Source of the DNA: Prevotella sp.
GTDB taxonomy: Bacteria > Bacteroidota > Bacteroidia > Bacteroidales > Bacteroidaceae
DNA: 64,000 nucleotides
Reading direction: 5' to 3'
NCBI GenBank assembly: GCA_017445845.1
Contig: JAFSRY010000049.1
Span: 1-64,000 of the forward strand
Within the stretch, counting starts at the first letter, position 1; each line of letters opens with the position of its first letter. Made by a program: the position numbers and the translations under genes. Shown piece by piece: positions 1 to 8,645 of the stretch. The notes beneath the pieces are model-generated. The model made no database searches. It was not told the DNA's origin and saw nothing but the letters and a program-made list of their open reading frames with translations.

Positions 1-1585
1 AGCCGTTGGAGTTGTTCTCCTTCGAGAAGAAGAGCAGGTTGCCGTCCTTGTCTTCGAAGAGCTTGTGGGCAGCGATGACGTGGCGGTAGGCGGCAGAGAG
101 TATCTCGGCATACTTCTTGTTGCCGGCGTTGAAGCCGTCGTCGTAGATGACCTTGTCGAACTGGCGGCACTGCTGCATGATGCTGGTGTAGTCGCGGTTG
201 AGTTCGTTGAAGGCCTGGAAGATGGTCTTGCCGTTGCGTGCCCAGTAGCCTTTGTATCGGTTGTACATGTATTCGATGTCGTAGATTTCGTCGTAGCCGA
301 TGAGCATATAGGAGGCGGCACGGTCGCTGACGGTACCGAAGTCGTGGACATAGGCCAGGACGGGCTGGTGGGCGGCCTTGAAGGCGTTGATGGTGCCCAC
401 ACCCTTGGCCAGACGGCCTGTCGACGCGAAGGTGCTGAGCTGGGTCTCCTCGTCGGCAATGCTGACGTCACCGTTGATGGCGGGCAGATAGAGGTATCCC
501 CAGTCGATGCAGATGCCGTCGCCTTTCTTGGCGAGGATGGGCTGGTCGATGGTGCCGGTCTTGGCATACTTCACGCCACCTTCACGGACGATGGTCGAGC
601 GGGTGGGCTGAGCGGCCTTGTCGACGGCAATCTCGGGCGATGCGCCGAGGTAGAACTGCACGCTGTGCTCCTTCTTGTCGGTGGGGCGCACCTGATAGGA
701 GATATAGTTGATGGGCATCGACAGCAGGTCGAGGTTGTCAATGAGCATCGGGGCAGTGAAGACGACGTCGAGGTCGACGGGGCCACACTGGAAGGTATAA
801 TAGGTATTGGTGGCGAGGACGTCGACCGATTTCTGCACGGCGAGTTTCACGTCGGCGTGCTTCTTCAGCACGTTCTTCGAGATGCCGAAGTCAAGATAGG
901 CACCGCCGGTGGTGTTGTGGCAGTGGGCGGCAATAAGGTTGCGTCCGGGCTTGACGAGGCCGGCCGGGAGTTTCTTCACCTCGCCGGTCTTCCAGGTCTC
1001 ACCAGTCTTGACGACCTCGGTTCCGTTGATATAGAGTTCAAAGACATCGTCGTGTGAGAAGACGAGATAAAGTTCTGCCGCTGCGTCTTCTGCCGAGACC
1101 TCAACCGTACGGCGCACATAAACATCGCTGTTCGCCTCCGTCCAACGGGTGCGCACGCTGGGATACTCTCTGGGAGTACCGAAGGCGCCCTCCTGCTGAC
1201 GCCACGAAGCGTCGTTGAAGTCGACAGCCTGCCAGCCCTGACCGGGGTTCTCCCGTGTCATCTGACCTCTCCATGCCTCCTGGTCGGCCATCGGGACGAC
1301 AGTCTCAAGGAGATACTCTTTCTCACCGCCCATGAAACGATAGGCCACGCCGTCGACACGGACTATGCCCGTGAGGGGCATCTCGTCGTTGGTCCAGTGG
1401 CGCGTAGTACCGTCATTGAGCTGGTCGTAGGGTGACCAGATGGAGAAATAAGGGTCGTTGACTACAATGGGAACAGAAGGCAGACGAAGATCTGTTGCCT
1501 TGTAGGGTTTAAAGAACTCGGCTGTCTGCGCGTAGGCAAACATCTGACACAGCATGAGCGCTGCAAAGGTCATTACTTTTTTCAT
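1..1585 (-). CDS. Secreted DUF4964/DUF4965 'glutaminase-domain' family protein, 3' end cut by window edge
   Basis: The reading frame starts at the ATG at 1585 and stays open for 528 codons to the window edge, so only the N-terminal part is present. It opens with a signal peptide of about 19 residues ending in YAQ. The following stretch (LRLPSVPIVVNDPYFSIWS) matches the start of the Bacteroidetes DUF4964-DUF5127-DUF4965-DUF1793 family, often annotated as glutaminase because of similarity to fungal GtaA. A beta-sandwich-like segment around residues 130-220 (VYVRRTVEV, FELYINGTEV) resembles a galactose-binding-type insert. The family is secreted and usually lies near glycan-degradation genes; its substrate is not established. 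It is divergent from porT across a repeat-rich spacer. The family call is fairly secure, the function is not. Confidence 0.8.
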   Translation of the reverse strand, partial: MKKVMTFAALMLCQMFAYAQTAEFFKPYKATDLRLPSVPIVVNDPYFSIWSPYDQLNDGTTRHWTNDEMPLTGIVRVDGVAYRFMGGEKEYLLETVVPMADQEAWRGQMTRENPGQGWQAVDFNDASWRQQEGAFGTPREYPSVRTRWTEANSDVYVRRTVEVSAEDAAAELYLVFSHDDVFELYINGTEVVKTGETWKTGEVKKLPAGLVKPGRNLIAAHCHNTTGGAYLDFGISKNVLKKHADVKLAVQKSVDVLATNTYYTFQCGPVDLDVVFTAPMLIDNLDLLSMPINYISYQVRPTDKKEHSVQFYLGASPEIAVDKAAQPTRSTIVREGGVKYAKTGTIDQPILAKKGDGICIDWGYLYLPAINGDVSIADEETQLSTFASTGRLAKGVGTINAFKAAHQPVLAYVHDFGTVSDRAASYMLIGYDEIYDIEYMYNRYKGYWARNGKTIFQAFNELNRDYTSIMQQCRQFDKVIYDDGFNAGNKKYAEILSAAYRHVIAAHKLFEDKDGNLLFFSKENNSNG

Positions 1586-1874
1586 TAATTAAAGATCTTT
1601 ATTATTAACTAGTTAACAAAATTGCGTTGTTGCCTGACAATCAAACTTACCTCTATAAGCAGACCGCCTAAGGCCATGTGCTTTCACGTCGGATTCTAAT
1701 ATGGTTCTCGTGTATTTGAATATTCAAATGCAAAGTAACACATTTTTTCTGATATACGGAAAACTTTTTCAAACTTTTTTCACAAATAACTAAAAAAAAC
1801 TGAAACGGAAATGGAAAAAGGCCTTGAGACCCTTAAAATAGTATAAAGACTTGAGGCCGATAACGCCTATCGAC

Positions 1875-2031
1875 AGTGCCGATTGTAAGGACCGGAAAAG
1901 TAAAATAGGCTATTTTACCGACCAAAATAGGCTATTTTACAAACAAAAATAGACTATTTTACTGACAAAAATAGGCTATTTTACTGACCAAAATAGGCTA
2001 TTTTACTTTTTGAAAGCATAGAATCGGCACT
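1875..2031. repeat. 10-bp perfect inverted repeat enclosing the palindrome array
   Basis: AGTGCCGATT at 1875-1884 is the exact reverse complement of AATCGGCACT at 2022-2031. The pair encloses the array, giving a 157-bp unit that may be a small mobile or cruciform-forming element. No target-site duplication is evident. Confidence 0.75.
1902..2006. repeat. Five tandem palindromes, exact 22-bp period
   Basis: The core AAAATAGGCTATTTTA begins at 1902, 1924, 1946, 1968 and 1990, exactly 22 bp apart. Each core is an inverted repeat (AAAATAG, one central base, CTATTTT). Copy 3 has A for G in the centre. Linkers are similar but not identical (mostly ACTGACA or CCGACCA types). Confidence 0.95.
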
Positions 2032-2159
2032 ACGACAAGGCTGAATCGTGCTGACGAAAGGGCAGAGAAAGGAGAAAAAAAAGTACTAAACACAATAAAC
2101 GCCCCTTCTTTCCGTTTTTATTTCATGAGGCGGGAGTGATATTCCACCCTATTGATTGT

Positions 2160-2930
2160 ATGTCAAAACGGTTTCTATACATATTGCTGACGGTCGTCAT
2201 CGGCTGTGCGACAACAGTGACGGCGCAAGAACGGAAGGTGCAGAACAAACCCTATACCGACTTGCGTCCCTTCCATTTCGGTGTCATCGTGGGTACCCAC
2301 CTGCAAGACCTCGAAATGGTGAACGTCGGTCCGCAAGTGATTGTGAACGAGGATGGCACGACCGATAATTCTATCGTCACCATCGACCAGGACCGTTGGG
2401 ACGGCGGATTTACGGTGGGTGTGCTCGGCGAGTTGCGCCTGAACGAATTCTTCCAGTTGCGCATCGCCCCCGCCATGTACTTCGGCACGCGCCACCTGAC
2501 CTTCCGCAACTTCACACCCAAGCAGCAGACCGATGAGGACGGCAACCCCATCCGGCAACTCGAAGAGGTGCAAGGACTGAAAAATGCCTATATCGCCTGT
2601 TCGGGCGACATCATCTTTGCCGGACCGCGATTTAACAACCACCGGCCCTACCTCATGGCAGGTGTCAGCCCGATGCTCAACCTTTCAGGCGGCAAAAACG
2701 ACTATATCAAACTGAAAAGAAGTGATGTTTTCTTCGAAGTAGGTATGGGATGCGACTTCTATCTGCCCTACTTCAAACTGCGTCCGGAACTGAAATTCAT
2801 GTTCGGACTTACCAACTGTCTCGACTCGAAACATGCCGACGAACTGCGCAACAAGGAAATGCTGCGCTATACGAATGCCATCAACCAGGCTCACACGAAA
2901 ATGATTGCCCTGAGTTTCTACTTCGAATAG
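2160..2930 (+). CDS. porT: Outer-membrane beta-barrel protein PorT (type IX secretion)
   Basis: A 256-residue protein with a signal peptide (MSKRFLYILLTVV to TAQ). An in-frame GTG at 2136 would add eight residues before the signal, so the ATG at 2160 is preferred. The mature start (QERKVQNKPYTDLRPFHFGV), the segment HRPYLMAGVSP, the CDFYLPYFKLRPELKFMFGL region and the aromatic C-terminus (SFYFE) fit PorT, an eight-stranded barrel needed for the Bacteroidetes type IX secretion system. It stands alone, divergent from the upstream gene and followed by a hairpin terminator. Other sov/por/gld genes are elsewhere except gldH at 16348. PorT-family membership is well supported; a T9SS role in this strain is inferred. 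Confidence 0.85.
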   Translation: MSKRFLYILLTVVIGCATTVTAQERKVQNKPYTDLRPFHFGVIVGTHLQDLEMVNVGPQVIVNEDGTTDNSIVTIDQDRWDGGFTVGVLGELRLNEFFQLRIAPAMYFGTRHLTFRNFTPKQQTDEDGNPIRQLEEVQGLKNAYIACSGDIIFAGPRFNNHRPYLMAGVSPMLNLSGGKNDYIKLKRSDVFFEVGMGCDFYLPYFKLRPELKFMFGLTNCLDSKHADELRNKEMLRYTNAINQAHTKMIALSFYFE

Positions 2931-2963
2931 AAAACCTGAAAGGAATTAACCCAAATCAATAAA

Positions 2964-2991
2964 TTGCAAAGAAAAAGATTTTTTTCTTGCA
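2964..2991 (+). terminator. Hairpin after porT
   Basis: TTGCAAAGAAAAA and TTTTTCTTGCAA form an almost perfect stem (one bulged T) just after the porT stop, with T-rich sequence in the hairpin. It probably ends porT transcription before the next operon. Confidence 0.6.
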
Positions 2992-3073
2992 AAAAAAACC
3001 GGCTGAGAGTAATTATTAGTAATTTCGTGGCCTTTAACCTAATAGACGATAAGGAATGATGTCATAAAAAAAC

Positions 3074-4357
3074 ATGTACACCGAAACGTATATCATATAT
3101 TACCTCAAAATGCTCTTGGCGTATGGCGAATACTATCAGTCATACATCTTCAACATGTATCGTGACCTTTCGTGGGAGGTGCAGATAGCGGCCGCTATCG
3201 CCGTTGCTTCCCTCACGGGCATTGCCATCATCGGCGTCACCCTGCTTGTTAAACGCCATCGCCGGCATTATATGGAGAGAACCTTGGAGCGCCTCAGGAA
3301 ACAGTACGGGAAGGGGATTGCCTATATCCTGTCTTCTGCTTCCCGGACCGACCTCTCACGCGATGAAATCATCAAGGCCCTCTGCCTTGAAGTCAACAGC
3401 AAGGACCATCAGCTTCCCCTTCGCAACAAAGACGAGAAATGGCTCTTCTGCCGTCTCGTCTACTTCTTCCGCATCTCCTCCCAGATGTCGAAAGGCCATC
3501 GCGCCAACATGAACAAGTTGCTGGAATTATTCGGCATCCGCGACTTCCTTGAGAGGGAGGTGAGCCTTGGCGTCATGCAGCATAAGACGCAGGCCATGGC
3601 CATGCTCCGCAATTTCAAGCTCTACATCAGCCCATGGGTTATCAACAAGTTGCTCAACTCAAAGAGCAAGCGCATCCACCGACTCGCCATGTACCTGACG
3701 GTGATCTCCAGTTCCGACTGCGACCTCAACTACTTCGAGACAGACTTCTTCGACGAGAACTGCTGCATCTACGACGAGATAGAACTCGGCTATATGCTGC
3801 AACGGCGCAGGGCTGCCGGACTGAAACTGCCCGACCTCGCCACATGGGCCAAGATGCACAAGAAGCCCGACACACTGTGTGTCTTTGTCCGACTCATCAG
3901 GCGCTTCGACCAGCGGTCCTCATGTGCAGAGCTTGCCGACCTCTTCCATCAGAGCAAGCACAAGAAACTCATTGAGGAAATCTCGCGCACATGGGGCTAC
4001 CTGCACTATACTCCCGGCGAGGATGACATCGTGCGCACACTGCTCATGCAGCCCGACGACACGAAGGTCGCCATGATGCACGCCCTGGTGAGAATGGCCA
4101 CAGGACGCAGCCTGCACTCCTTCATCGAATGCTACGACAACACGATGAACCCCCATGTGCGTTTCGAGGCCCTGAGGTGCCTGTATAACTACGGCGAGGA
4201 AGGACGCAGGAAGTTTGACGAACTCGAACAGACGGCCTGCCAGGGAGACAAGAAGTTCTTCGCATTCTTCCACAACCCCATCACCCTGGAACGAATACCC
4301 TTAGACAAGGAACAGGCATACCACCCATCAGTGGAAACCGTCTATAACTGGGCATAA
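3074..4357 (+). CDS. Membrane-anchored helical-repeat protein, first gene of exopolysaccharide operon
   Basis: A 427-residue protein with no family I can name. One transmembrane segment lies at about residues 35-60 (AAAIAVASLTGIAIIGVTLLV), followed by a basic stop-transfer (KRHRRHY) and about 360 soluble, largely helical residues that look like HEAT-type alpha-alpha repeats (for example MHALVRMATGRSLHSF, PHVRFEALRCLYNYGEEG). Topology predicts a cytoplasmic C-terminal domain. It lies 40 bp upstream of the GT2 synthase and is probably co-transcribed with it. A role as cytoplasmic scaffold or regulator of the synthase, in the position where other systems carry c-di-GMP-binding partners, is inference from position. 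A TAATTTCG (one mismatch to the -7 consensus) at 3020-3027 might be its promoter. Confidence 0.75.
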   Translation: MYTETYIIYYLKMLLAYGEYYQSYIFNMYRDLSWEVQIAAAIAVASLTGIAIIGVTLLVKRHRRHYMERTLERLRKQYGKGIAYILSSASRTDLSRDEIIKALCLEVNSKDHQLPLRNKDEKWLFCRLVYFFRISSQMSKGHRANMNKLLELFGIRDFLEREVSLGVMQHKTQAMAMLRNFKLYISPWVINKLLNSKSKRIHRLAMYLTVISSSDCDLNYFETDFFDENCCIYDEIELGYMLQRRRAAGLKLPDLATWAKMHKKPDTLCVFVRLIRRFDQRSSCAELADLFHQSKHKKLIEEISRTWGYLHYTPGEDDIVRTLLMQPDDTKVAMMHALVRMATGRSLHSFIECYDNTMNPHVRFEALRCLYNYGEEGRRKFDELEQTACQGDKKFFAFFHNPITLERIPLDKEQAYHPSVETVYNWA

Positions 4358-4397
4358 ATATAAAGAATACTGAAAAAGAAATAAAAACAACAACGCT

Positions 4398-5846
4398 GTG
4401 TGGCTGACCATTTATAACATATTCTGCTACATCATCTTCTTCTACTCGATCGTCATCATGCTGAGCTACCTGCTGCTCGTCATAGGAAGCTATCGGGTAC
4501 AGAAGACGAAAGACATAGAGGTGCCTGTCGACGAAAGTCTCAAATACCTCATGAGAGGCTCTCCGCTCACACCAGGCGTATCCATCATAGCACCCGCCTT
4601 CAACGAGGAAGTAACCATCATCGACAACGTCAACTCGCTGATGCAGATTGACTACCCCAACTACGAAATCATCATCGTCAACGATGCCAGCACCGACAGG
4701 ACCATGGAACTGCTCATCTCCGAATACAGCCTTGTCGAAGTACCCTATGACGTGGCCATGAAGGTACCGTCGAAACCCATCAAGCGCGTGCTCAAGTCAA
4801 CCGACGAACGCTATTCGAAACTCGTCGTCGTCGACAAGGAACACGGCGGACGAAAGAGCGACGGCTCAAATGCGGGCATCAACGTGTGCAGCAACAAGTA
4901 TTTCGTCTGCACCGACGTAGACTGCATCGTAGAACCCATGGCCCTCTACAGGATGATGTGGCTGGTCATCAACAGCCACGCCCCGATGATTGGCGTCAGT
5001 GCGACGATGCTGATGAACAACGGCTGTGTCGTGGAAGATGGTAAGGTGATAGAGGTACATGTGCCCGACAGTCCACTGCCGATGTTCCAGCAACTGGAAT
5101 ACATGCGGTCGTTCCTCATCGGTAAACTGGGATGGTCGGCCATCAACGCCCTGCCCAACATATCAGGCGGCTTCGGACTCTTCGATACCGACGTCGTCGT
5201 GAAGTCAGGCGGCTACGACCAGACAAGTATGGCCGAAGACCTCGACATGCTGCTGCGCATGGTGACCTACATGAAAAACAGCGGACAGGAGTTCTGCCTG
5301 GCGCAGGTGCCCAGCGTATGCTGCTGGACCGAAGGACCCTCGTCACTGAAGGCCATGCAGCGGCAACGCGTGAGATGGGCACGAGGACTCTTCGAAATCA
5401 TCTCCCACCACAGGAAACTGTTCTTCAACCCACACTACGGTGTCACAGGAGCCGTCGTGCTGCCCTATATCATGTGCTTCGAATTCATTGCTCCCGTACT
5501 GGAGATTGGCGGCATACTCTTCATGATCTGGCTCATCATCATCGGAGGCGTCAACTGGGGAACGGCAGCCATCATCTTCGGCATGATCTACCTCTTCGCA
5601 CAACTCATAACAGCCTTCCTGCTGCTCTTCGACTACAGTTCTAAAGCCGTACCCTGGCACAATACGACCCGAAGCTACATCAGGCTCATTCTGGCCTCAA
5701 TCATAGAACCCTTCGTATATCATCCGCTCATCACGCTGTTTTCAAACATCGGCTACTGGCAGTTCATCAGGAATACAACGGCAGTATGGAAACCCATACA
5801 ACGACGGGGAGTCAAGAAAAAGAACAAAGAGGAAAAGAAATCATGA
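4398..5846 (+). CDS. Processive family-2 glycosyltransferase (exopolysaccharide synthase)
   Basis: A 482-residue membrane GT2. One N-terminal membrane segment (about residues 6-30) precedes the catalytic domain, which carries the GT-A start (IIAPAFNEE near 63-71), a nucleotide-binding D (VNDAS near 96), the DxD-type TDVDC near 172, the general-base motif AEDLD near 279 and QRQRVRW near 321-327, the Q(Q/R)xRW signature of processive synthases of the cellulose/PNAG/hyaluronan type. Three or four membrane helices follow (about 350-460). The start is a GTG directly before the first hydrophobic segment. Its stop overlaps the next start (ATGA), so it is translationally coupled to the YaiO-type exporter. 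The sugar polymerised cannot be read from sequence; a PgaC-like N-acetylglucosamine polymer is one option. Confidence 0.9.
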   Translation: MWLTIYNIFCYIIFFYSIVIMLSYLLLVIGSYRVQKTKDIEVPVDESLKYLMRGSPLTPGVSIIAPAFNEEVTIIDNVNSLMQIDYPNYEIIIVNDASTDRTMELLISEYSLVEVPYDVAMKVPSKPIKRVLKSTDERYSKLVVVDKEHGGRKSDGSNAGINVCSNKYFVCTDVDCIVEPMALYRMMWLVINSHAPMIGVSATMLMNNGCVVEDGKVIEVHVPDSPLPMFQQLEYMRSFLIGKLGWSAINALPNISGGFGLFDTDVVVKSGGYDQTSMAEDLDMLLRMVTYMKNSGQEFCLAQVPSVCCWTEGPSSLKAMQRQRVRWARGLFEIISHHRKLFFNPHYGVTGAVVLPYIMCFEFIAPVLEIGGILFMIWLIIIGGVNWGTAAIIFGMIYLFAQLITAFLLLFDYSSKAVPWHNTTRSYIRLILASIIEPFVYHPLITLFSNIGYWQFIRNTTAVWKPIQRRGVKKKNKEEKKS

Positions 5847-8632
5847 CACCACATATACATACCATCGCCCGGCTGGTGCTGGCAATATGTCTCCTGGGAG
5901 GTTACCCCTCCATTCTCACGGCACAGGTGCACACACCACGCTACTATGTGTCGAGAGCAGAAGACTATGCCAACAACAAAGCATGGAATGAAGCAAAAAG
6001 GGAAGTCGACAACGGACTGGCCGACTACCCCGACGACCCCAACCTGCTCTACCTGAACGGACGCTACTACTATGTCACCGGACATCTCAACGAGGCACGA
6101 TACAACCTTGTGAAAGCCATCCAGATTGACGACCAGAACTTCAAGGCAAAACGCATCCTCGTAGATGTGGAAGACGACACCAAACATTACTCCAGTGCCA
6201 TCTGCTACATCAATGAACTATTGGAGTTCCAACCCTACGACCGCGACCTGTGGCGACGCAAGATAGGCCTCTACCGGAAACTGGGAAACAACAACGAAGC
6301 CGATGCCATGCTGGAGCGGCTGGCACGCATCTACCCCAACGACACCATCGTCCGCAACGACCTCCGACGACGGCACCAGGCACAAATGACTTCGGCACTC
6401 CAAAAGAACAACCTTGAAGAGATGGCTATCCAGATGGAACAATGGATAGACCTTGACCCACACCATCTCGACTACTACCTCGAACTCATCGGCATCTACC
6501 AGCGCATGGGTGAATTTGACCGAGCCATCGGCACCGCCAACAGAGGCCTCGAATATTTCCCGAAGAACAAGCAGCTCACCGACAAGACGGTGGGCATCCT
6601 CACCGACCAGGGACTATACACTCAGGCATTGGAAATAGCCAAGACCGTATATCCGCCACACGCCGCCCCCTACCGATACCTGCTTCAGCAAGTGGCAACA
6701 AACACACGTCTGAACGACCCCTACGAGGTACACGGAAAACTCTACAACGAAACACATGACCGCGATGCCCTCAACTACCTCATCAACACATCCCTCACAC
6801 GAGGATATAACGACGATGCACGGCAATTCATCGCGGAAGCCATACGACTCGACGGACGGACGCCACAACTGCTCATGAAGCTCTATGCGCTGGAAAAACG
6901 CACCGGCAACACCAACGAATGCCTCAAACTGCTCAGGGAACTATACAACAAGCAACCGGCCAACGAAGAACTGAAGACCGAATATGCCGACCTGATGGTC
7001 AGACTGTCGAACACCGACATGGAGTACGAACAGTGGAGCGACGCCGCCGAACACCTGCAGAAGGCTCTCGAACTGATGGATACACACGACGAGGCTTGGC
7101 CGGCAACCATGTCGAAAAGCATCACCGTAGCCGGAAAACTCGCACAATTCGACCATGCACGCACGCTCTATCAGAACGCTGCCACCACAGACCCCGGCAA
7201 CCGCCAGCGCTATGCCTCAGCCTATGAGGACATCATGGCCACACGGTTCAAACAACTCATCGAGGACGAAAACTACGACCAACTGCTCAGGGAAGGACAA
7301 GAACTGCTAAAAGTACTTCCTACGAGCGAGATTGCACTGAGAAACTGCATCAATGCCAGCCAGACACTCCGCCGCAACGAATTGTTCTATGACTTCGCCC
7401 ATCGTGGCTATGAGGCATTTCCCGAACAACCCTATTTCCGCATCAAACAGGCTGTGGCCCTACAACAGCAGGGACGCTACGCCGACGCACTCACGATAGT
7501 ACGCCCAACAACCGCCGACGACACCTATGCCAACCCACAACTCACGGCAGCCTTCGCTGGCATCAGCAACGAATGGGCATCAGAACTGCTGAAGAACAAA
7601 ATGCCCGACGTAGCCCTGGCCGTCATCGACTCTGCCTTGCTCCATGACGCCAACAACCGCGAATTGCTCTACGCCCGAGGCCTGGCCTACGAGCAAAAGA
7701 AGGAATACGACAAGGCATACCTCCACCAGAAACACTATTACGAGCCCTCCAACGCCGAACAGAAGGAGTACTATCAACACATGCGATACCTGCGGTTCAG
7801 AAGCCTCAAGAACCACATCGACGCATCATACACTCATGCTGCCTTCGACACCCGCACCGACGGCATCGCCTCGCGCGGACATCTATACTCAGTAGCCGCC
7901 GTGGCATACGGCAGACTGGAAAAAGACAACACCTACACCGGACAGATAAGCTACAAAGGCATCGACGGCTATCACGACGAAGAGACTGCCGAGGCCGGAG
8001 GCGTCGGAATAGAACTGACCGGACAATGGGAACACACCTTCAACCAACGATGGAGCGGAAGTGTCAGCGCATCATGGTCGAACAGGTTCTTCAACAAGGC
8101 AGGTGCCAACATCGGGGCCAACTACGCCACGGACAACGGATGGACACCCTCCATGCGACTGGGCTATCGACACACGCCCGAGACCTACCTCTTCCTCGGC
8201 GACAACAGCGGACGGGCATACAAACAGTACGACCTGCTCATAGCTACACCCGCACTCGAAAAGTCATGGGAAAGAATCACGGCATCTGCGAAAATCGACC
8301 TGACTCTCATGGAGTCATCAATATATTATAATGTAGGACTGAAGGGAATGCTGCTCATCGGCGACGACAACACCACTTCGGTAGCCCTACAGACAGGATT
8401 CGGCTCGTTCCCGGAACTCACCTTCTTCGAACAGACGGCACTGAGAGGGGTTTCACACACCAACGCCATGGTGGGCTTCAATGCCAAATACCTCTGCGCA
8501 GAAAACATGTACATCGGACTGACCGGAAACTGGAACACATGCTTCAACCCTTACTACACCGAAGAAGGCATTCTCAAAGATGCCTATCGCAACATCTATT
8601 CTGTCACCCTGCAACTACATGTAGCTTTCTAA
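5843..8632 (+). CDS. TPR protein with C-terminal YaiO-type outer-membrane beta-barrel (polysaccharide exporter)
   Basis: A 929-residue protein. The ATG at 5843, overlapping the upstream stop, gives a signal peptide ending TAQ; the upstream in-frame ATG at 5786 would bury the signal. About residues 25-645 are tetratricopeptide-like helices (for example NLLYLNGRYYYVTGHLNEA, ALNYLINTSLTRGYNDDARQF). From about 650 to the end the sequence turns into alternating beta strands (HIDASYTHAAF, YSVAAVAYGRL, YTGQISYKG) like the YaiO family, ending LQLHVAF as expected for Bam-inserted barrels. The periplasmic-TPR plus barrel plan is that of PgaA and BcsC, which guide and export exopolysaccharide. With the coupled GT2 this is good evidence for a secretion conduit; the substrate is unknown. 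Confidence 0.85.
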   Translation: MTPHIHTIARLVLAICLLGGYPSILTAQVHTPRYYVSRAEDYANNKAWNEAKREVDNGLADYPDDPNLLYLNGRYYYVTGHLNEARYNLVKAIQIDDQNFKAKRILVDVEDDTKHYSSAICYINELLEFQPYDRDLWRRKIGLYRKLGNNNEADAMLERLARIYPNDTIVRNDLRRRHQAQMTSALQKNNLEEMAIQMEQWIDLDPHHLDYYLELIGIYQRMGEFDRAIGTANRGLEYFPKNKQLTDKTVGILTDQGLYTQALEIAKTVYPPHAAPYRYLLQQVATNTRLNDPYEVHGKLYNETHDRDALNYLINTSLTRGYNDDARQFIAEAIRLDGRTPQLLMKLYALEKRTGNTNECLKLLRELYNKQPANEELKTEYADLMVRLSNTDMEYEQWSDAAEHLQKALELMDTHDEAWPATMSKSITVAGKLAQFDHARTLYQNAATTDPGNRQRYASAYEDIMATRFKQLIEDENYDQLLREGQELLKVLPTSEIALRNCINASQTLRRNELFYDFAHRGYEAFPEQPYFRIKQAVALQQQGRYADALTIVRPTTADDTYANPQLTAAFAGISNEWASELLKNKMPDVALAVIDSALLHDANNRELLYARGLAYEQKKEYDKAYLHQKHYYEPSNAEQKEYYQHMRYLRFRSLKNHIDASYTHAAFDTRTDGIASRGHLYSVAAVAYGRLEKDNTYTGQISYKGIDGYHDEETAEAGGVGIELTGQWEHTFNQRWSGSVSASWSNRFFNKAGANIGANYATDNGWTPSMRLGYRHTPETYLFLGDNSGRAYKQYDLLIATPALEKSWERITASAKIDLTLMESSIYYNVGLKGMLLIGDDNTTSVALQTGFGSFPELTFFEQTALRGVSHTNAMVGFNAKYLCAENMYIGLTGNWNTCFNPYYTEEGILKDAYRNIYSVTLQLHVAF

Positions 8633-8645
8633 ACCAACACGGCAA

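Larger units (their letters stand above)
1586..2159. other. Divergent intergenic region with palindrome array
   Basis: This 574-base AT-rich spacer separates two divergent genes. It contains the 22-bp palindrome array and its flanking inverted repeat, listed separately. A weak -7-like TTACTTTG occurs on the minus strand at 1731-1738 (one mismatch to TAnnTTTG) and could serve the gene starting at 1585. I see no convincing open frame or RNA gene. Confidence 0.6.

Noticed and set aside
65-1057. 330-codon open frame on the plus strand
   Set aside because: It is antisense to the clear DUF4965-type gene, has a Gly/Val/Asp-biased composition and no motif; it is a shadow of codon bias.
1902-2006. 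CRISPR array
   Set aside because: Repeats are 16 bp and the 6-bp linkers are near-identical; there are no unique spacers and no cas genes.
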